The notes under the pieces are model-generated. The model was not told the origin of the DNA. It saw only the letters and a program-made list of their open reading frames with translations, and ran no database searches. Below, piece after piece: positions 9,451 through 22,800 of a stretch of DNA of 64,000 nucleotides (positions are counted from its first letter, which is position 1; each line of letters begins with the position of its first letter). The position numbers were made by a program, and so were the translations under genes. The DNA comes from Domibacillus sp. DTU_2020_1001157_1_SI_ALB_TIR_016 (lineage in GTDB: Bacteria > Bacillota > Bacilli > Bacillales > Domibacillaceae), in contig NZ_CP135438.1 of assembly GCF_032341995.1 (NCBI RefSeq), positions 1,240,001 through 1,304,000 on the forward strand, in the 5' to 3' direction.

Positions 9451-9479
9451 TTGATATAAAAAAAATACTATGGTATATT
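9451..9479 (+). promoter_or_regulatory. rRNA promoter, distal
   Basis: TTGATA (9451-9456), 17-nt spacer, TATATT (9474-9479). First of three tandem SigA-type promoters before the 16S gene. Confidence 0.6.
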
Positions 9480-9557
9480 TTTAATCGTCGCTTACGAAGC
9501 GGCAAAGCAGAAGAAAGATAATTACTATTTTAAGATAATTATTTTCAAGGAACGGTA

Positions 9558-9586
9558 TTGACTTTTCGTTTGGATGTTGTTATATT
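9558..9586 (+). promoter_or_regulatory. rRNA promoter, middle
   Basis: TTGACT (9558-9563), 17-nt spacer, TATATT (9581-9586). Confidence 0.75.
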
Positions 9587-9677
9587 TGATCTCTGTTGCA
9601 AGAGAACGCAGCGAAAAAAGATGAGTTTACTTAGTTAAATGATGATTTATTGAAATAATATCTTCGATAAAAAGTTG

Positions 9678-9706
9678 TTGACTTAAAACATTCTGCATGA
9701 TATGAT
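9678..9706 (+). promoter_or_regulatory. rRNA promoter, proximal
   Basis: TTGACT (9678-9683), 17-nt spacer, TATGAT (9701-9706), about 140 bp before the 16S 5' end. Best match of the three to the SigA consensus. Confidence 0.8.
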
Positions 9707-9748
9707 TATTTAGCTGTCGGAAACGACAATAAAGAAAATTGATCTTTG

Positions 9749-9774
9749 AAAACTGAACAAAATAAACGTCAACG
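9749..9774 (+). other. 16S rRNA processing stem, 5' arm
   Basis: The segment AAAACTGAACAAAATAAACG followed by TCAACG is complementary, with short bulges, to 11436-11462 downstream of 16S. This is the usual long stem cleaved to release pre-16S RNA. Confidence 0.75.
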
Positions 9775-9842
9775 TTTTAAAAATTAAACTTCTATAGAAG
9801 ATGCCCGTCATCTTTATAGAAACAAACGAGCAAGTCAAACAC

Positions 9843-11405
<1,563 letters not shown>

Positions 11406-11435
11406 TTACGGAAGTGAGAACTTGGTTCTCACACA

Positions 11436-11462
11436 CGTTGACGCGTTATTTTGTTCAGTTTT
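11436..11462 (+). other. 16S rRNA processing stem, 3' arm
   Basis: CGTTGACG then CGTTATTTTGTTCAGTTTT; pairs with 9749-9774. The 16S-23S spacer (11398-11566) contains no tRNA gene. Confidence 0.75.
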
Positions 11463-11566
11463 GAGGGATGAATTCCTTCTATATTAGATAGTAAACATGA
11501 TTGTTCTTTGAAAACTGGATAATATCGTAAAGTAACACCAAGCAATACCGAGTAATCGCCATTTTA

Positions 11567-14498
<2,932 letters not shown>

Positions 14499-14572
14499 GA
14501 TCCAAATGGCACGGTATGCCGTTACTTTACAGAGATTATCCAGTTTTGAAGGAACAATTTTGTTCCATATAG

Positions 14573-14688
<116 letters not shown>

Positions 14689-14698
14689 AAAAGCAGAG

Positions 14699-14724
14699 AG
14701 GACAGCGAAAGCTGTCCTTTTTTG
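14699..14724 (+). terminator. rRNA operon terminator
   Basis: AGGACAGC-GAAA-GCTGTCCT followed by TTTTTT; tetraloop hairpin directly after 5S. Confidence 0.92.
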
Positions 14725-14816
14725 TGTAGGAATCATATTCCATGAAAAAAACTTGTTTTTTTGCGAAATGTGAAAGAACAGGCAATATTGCCGTAAACGC
14801 TCCTCCTTGTAAAAAT

Positions 14817-14860
14817 AAAACATTGACTGAAGAATATTCAGACAATGTTTTATTTTTTTA
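14817..14860. terminator. second hairpin after rRNA operon
   Basis: AAAACATTGACTGAA (14817-14831) pairs with TTCAGACAATGTTTT (14837-14851), with A-rich and T-rich flanks. It could be a back-up terminator for the rRNA operon in either direction. Confidence 0.65.
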
Positions 14861-15036
14861 TGGTCATTTTTTTCTTGAGCCAAAAGCAGCTATAGCTTAT
14901 GTCTCGTAAGAATAACTATTCAGGTGCCCCCTTCAAGAGCTGAGAATTTTTAAAGGAAGGTTTTTTCTTTTAAATGATCAGATATTGGGCAAAATATTTT
15001 AGGAAATGGTTATAGCAGAACAGGGAGGGAACTAAC

Positions 15037-15300
15037 ATGGAAAAAATTGAAACCGGGGAAATCATTACTATGATTGATGATAATGGCAGAACACAAGATA
15101 TGGAAGTGCTGAAGACCTTAGCTCTTGATGGAAAAGAATATGCAGTTGTAGGGTATGTGGAAGAGCTTCAGCAAAAAACGGATGAAGAGATCGATGTTTT
15201 CTTTTTAAGGGTGGATAATGATGAGCAGCTATCCTTGATAGAAAATGATGAGGAATTGGATAAGGTATCTGCTGCATTTAATGAAGCTAAGGAAGAGTAA
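15037..15300 (+). CDS. DUF1292 domain protein (YrzB-like)
   Basis: An 87-residue acidic protein. The order ITMIDDNGRTQDMEVLKTLALDGKEYAVV ... VDNDEQLSLIENDEELDKVSAAF is the DUF1292 pattern found in small Firmicutes proteins such as YrzB, function unknown. The start has GGGAGGGAA upstream. It stands alone here, not in the usual alaS-yrzL-yrzB setting, so it is probably a paralogue. Confidence 0.8.
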   Translation: MEKIETGEIITMIDDNGRTQDMEVLKTLALDGKEYAVVGYVEELQQKTDEEIDVFFLRVDNDEQLSLIENDEELDKVSAAFNEAKEE

Positions 15301-15368
15301 GCAAACGATCTTTGTTACTTACTGTGACCATCGAACCAGGAAATACTTTCGTAAAGATGTTTTCGGTT

Positions 15369-15491
15369 CCAAGAATACGCTGCTTTCGCCATCCCGGCGG
15401 TTGGTAAGCCGGGTGGCGGAAGCTAAGATAAATCACTCATATTCTTGGCTGCATGTTGATCTCTGTCGTCCGGATGTCCGCGCAGGACAGA
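15369..15491. ncRNA. highly structured GC-rich intergenic segment, possible structured RNA
   Basis: Outer arms CCAAGAATA (15369-15377) and TATTCTTGG (15440-15448) enclose a long GC-rich inner stem, 15382-15398 with 15408-15423, 9-nt loop, one bulge and one G-T pair. A second hairpin follows: CTCTGTC (15461-15467) with GACAGAG (15486-15492). No T-run follows. It lies between the DUF1292 gene and a convergent kinase gene. I match it to no known RNA family, and a mobile-element remnant is possible. Confidence 0.35.
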
Positions 15492-15642
15492 GTATAAACG
15501 TTCTGTGAGCAGTGTTTTTATTTAACCATATAAAATGCTCCATAATTAGGGGAGCGGGATGAACAGAGGTCATTTTTTTGCCATATTATTCACGCAAATA
15601 TTTATGATGGCGTCTCCTGGGTGTTCTTCAATCAGATTTTCT

Positions 15643-16980
15643 TCAGACGGCAGGTGGATAAATGGGAAGTATGAGGGAGAAGCATGTTCCTTGTTTCTGC
15701 TCACTCTCCACAACAACCTTTCCACCCATCCCTTTAATGATACTGAATGTCACCATCATTCCAAGTCCAGTACCCTTTTCTTTTGTTGTAAAATAGGGTT
15801 CCCCAAGACGCTGGATTTGTTTTTGTGTCATACCTATTCCTTGATCCCGTATATCAATTTGAACATGATCGTCGCTATAACGTAAATGAACATCTAATTT
15901 TCCGCCATGTGGCATTGATTCGATTCCATTTTTTAATAAATTGATGATCCCTTGTTCAAATTTTTTTCTTTCTCCTGAAACGGTAAATTGTTTCGCATTG
16001 GTTAAAGATAAGCTTATTTGCACACCATTCATGGTAGCTAAGGGAGAGATAATATTAATACATTGCTGAATCTCTTTTAGGACATTGATTTCTTCATTTT
16101 TTTCTGACATCGGTTTCGCAAATGTCAAGTAATCATTAATGATTTCTGCCGCCCGGTCTAGTTCCTCAATAGCAATATTTATATAATAATTTCTTGCCTC
16201 TGCAGAGTCCTCCTCTGCTATCAGCTGCATAAATCCCTTGCTTGAGGTAAGTGGATTACGCACCTCATGTGAAATACTTGCGGCAAGGTGACTCACCACC
16301 TCTAATTTTTCTGCCTTAATTAACTTGTTTAACATTTCAAAATTTGTTCGGATAATTTTCCACAAAAACACGGACACGATTATACCTAGGAGAAGAGCCA
16401 CGGTGATAGAAATAATAGTAAATGACCTTGTAATTAAGAAGTAGTTCTTCGCTTCTTGAGCCGAATACTTCGCCCCTTTTTCATTAAGTGTTACGAGGGA
16501 GGTTATATCTTTCTTCATAATGTTAAAAGGTTCTTTTCCGTTTTTTAAATTGGACAGTGCTGCTTTACTTTTGCCTGCTGCACTTAATTCCATTGTTTTC
16601 TCACTAATCTGCAGAAAATCTGTCCAGTTTGATTTTAGTTGATTAAATTGTTTTCGATCTTCTTTTAAATAAATAGTGTCTTCATATTCTTCCATCATGT
16701 TGTTGATTTTTTCTATCGATATTTGATACTTATTTTCTATATCATTCAGTTCCTCACTACTTTGGGTATTAGTATGCAGTAAAGTCAGCGTTAACATACG
16801 TTCTGTATGGTAATTAATATTGTTGATGATAGCCAGTCCCGGCATCCAGCTTTCTGTAATTAAATCTGTTTTTCTATACATCTGATTCATCTTTACAACA
16901 GAAGCGGTTCCTATCAAGCATAGCAGCAAAAGTATAGCGCTAAGCCCAAAGATTAATTTTTTCTGAGTTGTCCATTCCAC
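15643..16980 (-). CDS. sporulation-type sensor histidine kinase
   Basis: A 445-residue membrane histidine kinase. Membrane segments at about 10-29 and 184-208 flank a helical extracellular sensor of four-helix-bundle type. The HisKA box LAASISHEVRNPLTSSKGF (His about 238) and ATPase boxes NLLKNGIESMPHGG, DQGIGM and GTGLGM follow. The ISHEVRNPLT box is typical of Bacillus phosphorelay kinases (KinA-E), and there is no response regulator gene beside it, as usual for those orphan kinases. A role in sporulation control is inferred. It lies alone between a structured segment and the decayed hps-phi copy. Confidence 0.85.
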   Translation of the reverse strand: MEWTTQKKLIFGLSAILLLLCLIGTASVVKMNQMYRKTDLITESWMPGLAIINNINYHTERMLTLTLLHTNTQSSEELNDIENKYQISIEKINNMMEEYEDTIYLKEDRKQFNQLKSNWTDFLQISEKTMELSAAGKSKAALSNLKNGKEPFNIMKKDITSLVTLNEKGAKYSAQEAKNYFLITRSFTIISITVALLLGIIVSVFLWKIIRTNFEMLNKLIKAEKLEVVSHLAASISHEVRNPLTSSKGFMQLIAEEDSAEARNYYINIAIEELDRAAEIINDYLTFAKPMSEKNEEINVLKEIQQCINIISPLATMNGVQISLSLTNAKQFTVSGERKKFEQGIINLLKNGIESMPHGGKLDVHLRYSDDHVQIDIRDQGIGMTQKQIQRLGEPYFTTKEKGTGLGMMVTFSIIKGMGGKVVVESEQKQGTCFSLILPIYPPAV

Positions 16981-17087
16981 AGGCTGTTCTCCCTCCGCTT
17001 TAAATCATTTATCATAATTAAAGTTATTATGAATAAATTTCAGAAAAATGAAAATAGTTTTAGAAGAATTTATTTAAGTTTAATATA

Positions 17088-17520
17088 AGCGAAGGCCTTC
17101 ATGCTGTAAAAGCTATGCATGAAGCATTCCCGGACTTAGAGGTTCTTGCAGACCTTAAAATTACGGATGCAGCAGGCGCTGACATTGTTACCATTCTAGG
17201 CGCTGCAGAAGATGCATCCATCAAAGGGCAGTAGAAGAAGTGAAAAAACAGGGTAAGCAGATTGTTGTGGATATGATTGTGATCAAAGACATCAAAACTC
17301 GTGCACAGGAGCTTGACGCTCTTGGCGTTGACGGTATTTGTGTTCATGCTGAATACGATCTTCAGGCAGTCGGCAAAAATTCATTTGAAGACCTTTATAC
17401 CCCTAAAGGCGTCGTGAAAAACGCCAAAACAGCGATTGCCGGCGGTATTACAAACAAAGACGATAAAAAAGCTGCAGCGGCCCAGATGCAAAAACTGATC
17501 GAAGAAGCGGTTAGCGCCTA
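17088..17520 (+). pseudogene. decayed 3-hexulose-6-phosphate synthase (hps) copy
   Basis: The translated segment (EGLHAVKAMHEAFPDLEVLADLKI..., VVDMIVIKDIKTRAQELDALGVDGICVH..., YDLQAVGKNSFEDL) is clearly homologous to the intact hxlA at 27766-28407. It lacks the N-terminus and carries an in-frame loss of about 10 codons. A one-base deletion near 17232 (AAAGGGCAGTAG for AAAGGAGCCGTAG) causes a stop. A second loss of about 22 codons removes the residues between two GGI segments. It cannot make a working barrel. Confidence 0.85.
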
Positions 17521-17877
17521 ATGACAAAACAGCTGGAGCGCATTTTACAAGAGATTCAAGCAACAGCTGGCCTGATTCGTGAGGATGATGCCGCCCAGCT
17601 TGTGAATCGTATTCTTGAAGCGAAAAAGATTTTTGGGGCCTGCGCGGGACGCTCCGGATTCACGGCGAAATTATTTGCGATGCGCATGATACACGCGGAT
17701 TTAGAACCTTATGTCGTTGGCGAAACTTACGCAAATACCGAAGAAGGTGATTTATTAATTGTCGGTTCCGGGTCTGGTGAAACCAAAAGCCTTGTGGCAA
17801 TGGCGGAGGAAGCCAAGTCGATTGGTGCGAATGTAGCAGCTGTTACGATATTCTTGCGCTCAATATGTGTACCTTGA
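17521..17877 (+). pseudogene. truncated 6-phospho-3-hexuloisomerase (phi) copy
   Basis: Starts at an ATG overlapping the stop of the hps remnant (TAATG). It matches hxlB (27206-27763) through ILEAKK, AGRSGFTAK, PYVVGET and VGSGSGETKSLVAMAEEAKSIGANVAAVTI, about 110 residues. It then breaks off into unrelated LRSICVP and a stop. The C-terminal third of the SIS domain is missing, so it is almost surely inactive. With the preceding fragment it is a second, decaying hxlAB operon in opposite orientation to the intact one. Confidence 0.85.
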
Positions 17878-17930
17878 TGAATTTATTCTACATAGGATAT
17901 TTAAACATTAAATTTTAAGGGGATGAATAC

Positions 17931-18617
17931 TTGAGTGAAAACAGCGGGTCAATACCATTTTCTCATTACAGCACTTCTTGTTTTCAGCCATTTATCAGCT
18001 CTAACCCGGTAACTTCTTTTAACCCTGTTCAACGTTTTCCCACAATTGACCGGACGGCTTTTATTAGTCCATTTTCAAGTGTTATCGGGGACGTTACGAT
18101 TAAAAATCAAGTGTATATTGCGTCTAATGTAAGCATACGTGCAGACGAAGGAACGCCGTTTTATATTGGTTCTAAAACGAATCTTCAGGATGGTGTTATT
18201 TTGCATGGCTTATTAAACAAGCAATTTATTGTGGGCGGGAAAGGCTATTCTATATTCATTGGAAATGAGGTTACTGTAGCTCACAAAGCGCTTATTCATG
18301 GCCCTTGTTTTATCGGAAGCAATGTATTTGTTGGGTTTAACTCCCTTGTCTATAATGCCATTGTAGAAAAAGGGGCATTTATTTCTTACAACGCTGTAGT
18401 CACCAATGGTGTACGTATAGATCAAAATAAATTCGTGCCGCCGGGCGCCCATATCGATACTCAGGAAAAAGCGGATACACTTTCAGTGGTGCCAAAAGAC
18501 AGTAAGGACTTTGCAGCGGAAGTACAGCGTGTAAATCAAGAATTTCCTTCCTCATATCATCTTTTGTTCGGAAAGTATCGTTGTTCATGTGGGCTTGCGT
18601 ATGACGACCACGCGTAA
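17931..18617 (+). CDS. gamma-class carbonic anhydrase-like hexapeptide-repeat protein
   Basis: A 228-residue left-handed beta-helix protein of the Cam type. It has repeats SSVIGDVTI, VYIASNVSIRADEGTPFYIG, NLQDGVILHGL, VTVAHKALIHGPCFIG and FVGFNSLVYNAIVEKG, then a C-terminal helix (EFPSSYHLLF). The three zinc-binding histidines of Cam (LHG, and AHxxxxHG) are all preserved, so CO2 hydration is plausible. The start is TTG 17931 after AAGGGGATGA; no ATG fits. It directly follows the decayed hps-phi genes but is not part of that pathway. An acyltransferase role is the alternative, less likely given the metal ligands. Confidence 0.78.
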   Translation: MSENSGSIPFSHYSTSCFQPFISSNPVTSFNPVQRFPTIDRTAFISPFSSVIGDVTIKNQVYIASNVSIRADEGTPFYIGSKTNLQDGVILHGLLNKQFIVGGKGYSIFIGNEVTVAHKALIHGPCFIGSNVFVGFNSLVYNAIVEKGAFISYNAVVTNGVRIDQNKFVPPGAHIDTQEKADTLSVVPKDSKDFAAEVQRVNQEFPSSYHLLFGKYRCSCGLAYDDHA

Positions 18618-18650
18618 CGAAAAACCTTAACAACGAAATTTAGGTTTAAA

Positions 18651-18680
18651 AAAAGCCTTTTAGATAAAGGCTTTTTTGCT
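18651..18680 (+). terminator. intrinsic terminator
   Basis: AAAAGCCTTT-TAGAT-AAAGGCTTTT then TTGC. Confidence 0.85.
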
Positions 18681-19197
18681 TGCAAGCTGTATTCCAGTTC
18701 ATGTACTTTTTCTTTTAAAAAAGACTATAAGAACTTTATTAAATTACATACACAGAACGTCATAACTGCTCGCGCAGACGAAAGTGCATAATGGTTCATT
18801 AAGAAATAACATACTTAGGCTTCAGGTATTAAGAAACCACATTTATATTAGCTGTTGTAAGCATCCAGAAAATCCGAGAAGGAGAGAAGCATGTTGAGCT
18901 TTTAAAGAACAGTGCTCTATTTGTAATAAAGGAAAGGCTTTGATCGGAAAAATGTAAAGAAGCCTCTCAAATCTAATTGGATAAATAAACACCACGAATA
19001 TAGCTGGTTGAAAAATATAGACTACATTACTCCAGTAGCCTGAAGTTGAAATTACGAGACACGATTTATAAATGGTGTCTGCTTTTATAGGACCGAGAAC
19101 ACTTCATTTCATAATTCTTAAATAGGGAGCGTGATGATTAATAAATTAATTTTTTGAAGAGGAGTTCGATCGTCGAATTTTATCTTAAGGCTGGCGA
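18681..19197. other. AT-rich intergenic region without a recognisable gene
   Basis: About 515 bp. It contains only very short ORFs, for example a well-placed GGAGAGAAGC before a four-codon ORF near 18890. No hairpin with a T-run and no RNA gene were recognised. Confidence 0.4.
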
Positions 19198-20022
19198 TCA
19201 CAAGTAGGCAACATATTGATCAAATGAAACTGAATTCTGGTTATGTTGGATGATAGGTTGATATTTATAAACCGAATACACGGGCCGTACCACTGAAAGT
19301 GTCGCTAGATGTTTAAAAGACGGTCTTACAACAACATTTGTCAGATAAGAAGATTGATCTGCTCCCGATATTCTCCTTTGATTTAAAGCCTGAATCATTC
19401 GTTCAGCTGTCTTGATTCCTAATCCATGCCCAAAATACGTATCATCTTCCAGCACAACAGCATTTTCTCCTCTCCACTGAGGGGTTTGCGGATCAAAGTC
19501 CGGATTTTTAAAATATACGATATCACCAGGTAAAGAGCGGCTTGTATAAAGGGGCTTTATTCCGAGGTCAGGATCAGCATGCCAGCTGTATAAGTAAATG
19601 GTTTGAAACAAACGATTAAACAATGAGTCGCCGATCATATTTAGAAGTGCGTGATAAAAGACAATAACCATCGCGGTTGCACATTCGAACGCATATTGTG
19701 AGCTGTTTATATAAATATCTTTAATCGCATCTGACGACTTTACACCATGCTTCAGCTGAAATCCGCCGGTGCTCGTCAGTTTCCAGTATTGAGGATTACA
19801 GCGGGAGTTAGCAAATACTGCAAACCGTACACTACTTTCATTCATTGCTCTTGCACTGATGATGATATTTTTTCGTAACTCAAGCTCAAACGATAATTCA
19901 CCAATGAATGAATACGAATAAACCGCTGTATCATTCTTCATCCGTTGAAGAATGGTGCTTTCAATACTTCCAGATGGCCACGTGGTACTTTGTTGAAAGG
20001 GCATCCCTGATAACCGAATCAT
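19198..20022 (-). CDS. tgl: spore coat protein-glutamine gamma-glutamyltransferase
   Basis: A 274-residue bacterial transglutaminase of the B. subtilis Tgl type. It forms epsilon-(gamma-glutamyl)lysine crosslinks in spore coat proteins such as GerQ. The catalytic cysteine lies in YAFECATAMVIVFYHALL (Cys about 117), preceded by CNPQYWKLTSTGGFQLKHGV. Further landmarks are LPGDIVYFKNPDFDP, WRGENAVVL and YFGHGLGI, which supply the other active-site residues. It is slightly longer than the 245-residue B. subtilis enzyme. It shows that the host forms spores, and expression late in the mother cell is expected. Confidence 0.93.
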   Translation of the reverse strand: MIRLSGMPFQQSTTWPSGSIESTILQRMKNDTAVYSYSFIGELSFELELRKNIIISARAMNESSVRFAVFANSRCNPQYWKLTSTGGFQLKHGVKSSDAIKDIYINSSQYAFECATAMVIVFYHALLNMIGDSLFNRLFQTIYLYSWHADPDLGIKPLYTSRSLPGDIVYFKNPDFDPQTPQWRGENAVVLEDDTYFGHGLGIKTAERMIQALNQRRISGADQSSYLTNVVVRPSFKHLATLSVVRPVYSVYKYQPIIQHNQNSVSFDQYVAYL

Positions 20023-20449
20023 AATATACCTCTTTCCGAGTTCGAATATTCACTTGCATTCTTACCTAGCATATTCAAGCATTGTTTTAACGTGTGGCTT
20101 TCATCATTTAATTCGCACATCTATATGATCTGTTTAATAAAACACTTGTATTAAGCCAGCAGATCGGACACAAATGTATCTTATTTTCCTCTATTGCCTT
20201 TTCAATTTGCAATCTTTCTAAGCCTAAAATTTCCTAAATGTGCAAAAAAAGAGTAAGGGAGGAAATCAAGGCGCATTTATACAATAACATTGGAGAACAT
20301 ATCCCTGGAGATAGACCATCCACCCCCAGGGATATGTTCTTTAAACAGAATAAGCTTATTGAGCAAAAAAATGATTCGGCACTTTTGAGTTATTCATCAG
20401 TATCCTTTTTCTGCTGTTGATATATGAAAACCACCGAAAAAAGAATGAA
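20023..20449. other. intergenic region with a strong 14-bp hairpin
   Basis: About 425 bp. GAACATATCCCTGG (20294-20307) pairs perfectly with CCAGGGATATGTTC (20326-20339), loop 18 nt, without a T-run. A 60-codon ORF (20238-20420) spans it but lacks a ribosome binding site and looks spurious. Confidence 0.45.
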
Positions 20450-21370
20450 TCAGCTTACAACAGCTTCCAACAATGTAATCGTATTATTGGAGGTATTTAA
20501 ATTTACTCTAGCACCTATTGGGATGGCTGCTTTGTAAAATCCATGCCCAGAAGCAAGGTTGGTCATGAGCGGTTTTCCAAGCGGTACAATAAATTCACTA
20601 ATCAAATCGTTATAAGACTTGCCATAGGCATTCGGACAATCGGTACATTCTCCCATAATAATTCCGAGACAATCCTCAAATTTCCCAGCCATCCTCATGT
20701 GATCGATGTAGCGGTAAACCGTATTAATGGGTTCATGTGTTTCTTCGAGCAAAATAATCTTCCCGGTTGTATTGATTTCATATGGTGTACCCAATGTACT
20801 GACAATGGATGTTAAGTTTCCTCCAACAATTGGGCCGCTGACGTTCCCCTGTACTCTGCCAGTAAGCGGCATTCCTGGAGGATTCAAAATCGGACGAGGT
20901 GAAACAGTCGAAGAGGTGATGGTAAAAAACTGTTCAAAATTGTAAGCCGGCGTCTGTGGTCTAAAGTCAATGAGGAGTAAGCTGTGGAATGTAATAAGGT
21001 CGGTAAACTGATATAAAATATTCAATAAAACAGTAATATCGCTGTAGCCGCTCACGATTTTTGGGTTTTGAGCGATCACTGTATAATCAAGGAACGGTAA
21101 TATACTTTCCACACCGACACCGCCCCTTACAGGCAAAATCATCTGTACCTGTGTGTTGGTAAACATGGACATCAAGTCTTCAGCGCGCTGCTGGGCCGTT
21201 CCTGCCAGGAATCCGTTTTGTGCATATACATACTTCCCTAAAACAACCTGAAGCCCCATTCCTTGCAGAAAAGCAATGCTGGCATCAATAATACTCGAAG
21301 CAACCGGGCTGCCCAGCGCAACGATGCCGACTGTATCTCCCCGCTGTAGAATTCTTGGTTTAACGGGCAT
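20450..21370 (-). CDS. LD-carboxypeptidase (S66 family, LdcA/YkfA/MccF-like)
   Basis: A 306-residue S66 serine peptidase that would cleave L,D-linked murein tripeptide tails or detoxify peptide-nucleotide antibiotics. The N-terminal domain has GDTVGIVALGSP. The nucleophile Ser lies in the elbow VSGYSDITVLL. The Glu and His of the triad are in LLEETHEPINTVYRYIDH and ASGHGFYKAAIPIG. All catalytic residues are present and the length is normal. AAAGGGAGGCG precedes the ATG. It is not in an operon; the role (cell-wall recycling or self-protection) cannot be decided. Confidence 0.87.
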   Translation of the reverse strand: MPVKPRILQRGDTVGIVALGSPVASSIIDASIAFLQGMGLQVVLGKYVYAQNGFLAGTAQQRAEDLMSMFTNTQVQMILPVRGGVGVESILPFLDYTVIAQNPKIVSGYSDITVLLNILYQFTDLITFHSLLLIDFRPQTPAYNFEQFFTITSSTVSPRPILNPPGMPLTGRVQGNVSGPIVGGNLTSIVSTLGTPYEINTTGKIILLEETHEPINTVYRYIDHMRMAGKFEDCLGIIMGECTDCPNAYGKSYNDLISEFIVPLGKPLMTNLASGHGFYKAAIPIGARVNLNTSNNTITLLEAVVS

Positions 21371-21743
21371 ATTGTCGCCTCCCTTTGTTTGCTGCCTTTA
21401 TAAGTTATGAAAGGAGAAAGCGGAATATTTGATTATTCAGGATGAGGGATGTAACGAAAGACTATTAGGAAAAGTGAATAAGGCATAAACAGCAGGAAAT
21501 TTTTTAAGTAAGATGAATGGAAAGAACACTGAGTAAAGGATTGAAAAAAATAAAAGTGAGAACTGTATCATGAGATGAGTAGAGTTTATTTTGCATTTTC
21601 CATCGGCCTATTGAGATGCTTTCTTTTTTGTTTCAAGGGCTCTGAAACGATTATTTTAACCAAAAGGTGCATAATAAAATAGTCAGCTGTGCATCGCAAG
21701 AATATAAAAAATGTGAGATACATGATGCTAATGAGGTGAAAGA
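21371..21743. other. intergenic region, nothing recognised
   Basis: About 370 bp of AT-rich DNA between divergent genes. It presumably contains both promoters, but I can place no convincing -35/-10 pair, terminator or RNA. Confidence 0.35.
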
Positions 21744-22526
21744 ATGGGAAAAGCATTAAAGGATGTCCATATCGTGGTTACGGGTGCTTCGAGCGGTTTA
21801 GGATATGCCATGGCAGAAGCGCTTCTTGATGAAGGGGCAACAGTTGCGCTGGCATCCCGCCCAGGTTCAAAATTAACCCAAGCTGTAAACGAACTTAAAG
21901 ATAAGGGATATATGGCTGTTTTTGAGCTGCCATTGGATGTAAGATCAGAGGAATCAGTTGAAGAAGCTGTGAAATGGATAAAAACGGAATGGGGCAGAAT
22001 TGATGTTCTTATAAATAATGCCGGCATTGGGATGAGAACGGTAAATCCAAAGTTTCTGACAGAACCGCAGCCTTTCTTTAACGTAACTCCAGAAGGATTT
22101 AGGGATTTAATGGATACTAATGTGACCGGCTATTTTCTAACTTCCCGGGGATTTGCACCTCTTATGGCGGAGCGGGGAAGAGGAAAAATCATTAACATTT
22201 CGATGAATTACGAAACAATGAAACGAAAAGGATTTGTTCCCTATGGTCCATCTCGTGCGGCTACCGAGTCTATGTCCTATATTATGGCAGAAGACCTGCG
22301 GGATTTTGGTGTATCAGTCAATATGCTTCTTCCCGGCGGCGCTACGCTGACGGGTATGATACCGAATGAGGTGAGAAAGGAATTAGAAGGGAATTTCGAA
22401 CTCCTGAAACCAGAGATCATGGCAAAAGCAATCGTTTTTCTTGCCTCAGAGCAATCTGAAGGTATAACAGGTGAACGCATTGTTGCAGCCGAATTCGAAA
22501 AATGGTTAAAACAAAGAAGTAATTAA
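21744..22526 (+). CDS. short-chain dehydrogenase/reductase with altered active site
   Basis: A 260-residue classical SDR. It has TGASSGLGYAMAEALLDEGATVALASR (cofactor loop), NNAGIG, the active-site serine region INISMNYE and YGPSRAATESMSYIMAEDLRDFGVSVNMLLPGG. The invariant Tyr-x-x-x-Lys is here Tyr-x-x-x-Arg (YGPSR), which may alter catalysis. The Arg after the second beta strand favours NADPH. The start is supported by GAGGTG 9 nt upstream. It appears monocistronic. The substrate is unknown. Confidence 0.82.
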   Translation: MGKALKDVHIVVTGASSGLGYAMAEALLDEGATVALASRPGSKLTQAVNELKDKGYMAVFELPLDVRSEESVEEAVKWIKTEWGRIDVLINNAGIGMRTVNPKFLTEPQPFFNVTPEGFRDLMDTNVTGYFLTSRGFAPLMAERGRGKIINISMNYETMKRKGFVPYGPSRAATESMSYIMAEDLRDFGVSVNMLLPGGATLTGMIPNEVRKELEGNFELLKPEIMAKAIVFLASEQSEGITGERIVAAEFEKWLKQRSN

Positions 22527-22692
22527 CCTGTCGCTATATCAGCATTAACAAGTGTTTCCAGGCTGACTGTTTATCAAAAATAAAGTAAATGATTAACCAG
22601 TAAAAATTAAATTCATTTGGTTTATTGTACAGGGAATTACTCGAGGCAAACGGTGTCATAAATAACGGCAAATTTCTTGTTGTAAAACGGAA

Positions 22693-22720
22693 GCCGACTG
22701 CAGTCAGCAGTCGGACTTTT
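22693..22720 (+). terminator. intrinsic terminator
   Basis: GCCGACTGC-AGTCA-GCAGTCGG followed by ACTTTTCGTTTG. The preceding 160 bp contain a short in-frame stretch (ELLEANGVINNGKFLVVKR at about 22634-22690) that looks like a gene tail remnant, unassigned. Confidence 0.7.
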
Positions 22721-22800
22721 CGTTTGTTTCCCATTAAGAGTAATCATATAGGTTGATCGAGCCTTGACATACTTTTATTTGTCCTTTTCCCGAACAGATA

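Noticed and set aside
14742..14912. 57-codon ORF beginning MKKTCFFAKCERTG after the rRNA terminator
   Set aside because: No ribosome binding site, and it spans a terminator hairpin.
15245..15508. 87-codon ORF overlapping the DUF1292 gene and the structured element
   Set aside because: Overlaps a real gene in another frame; sequence is explained by the hairpins.
20238..20420. 60-codon ORF with CC end
   Set aside because: No ribosome site; contains a perfect 14-bp hairpin; composition not protein-like.
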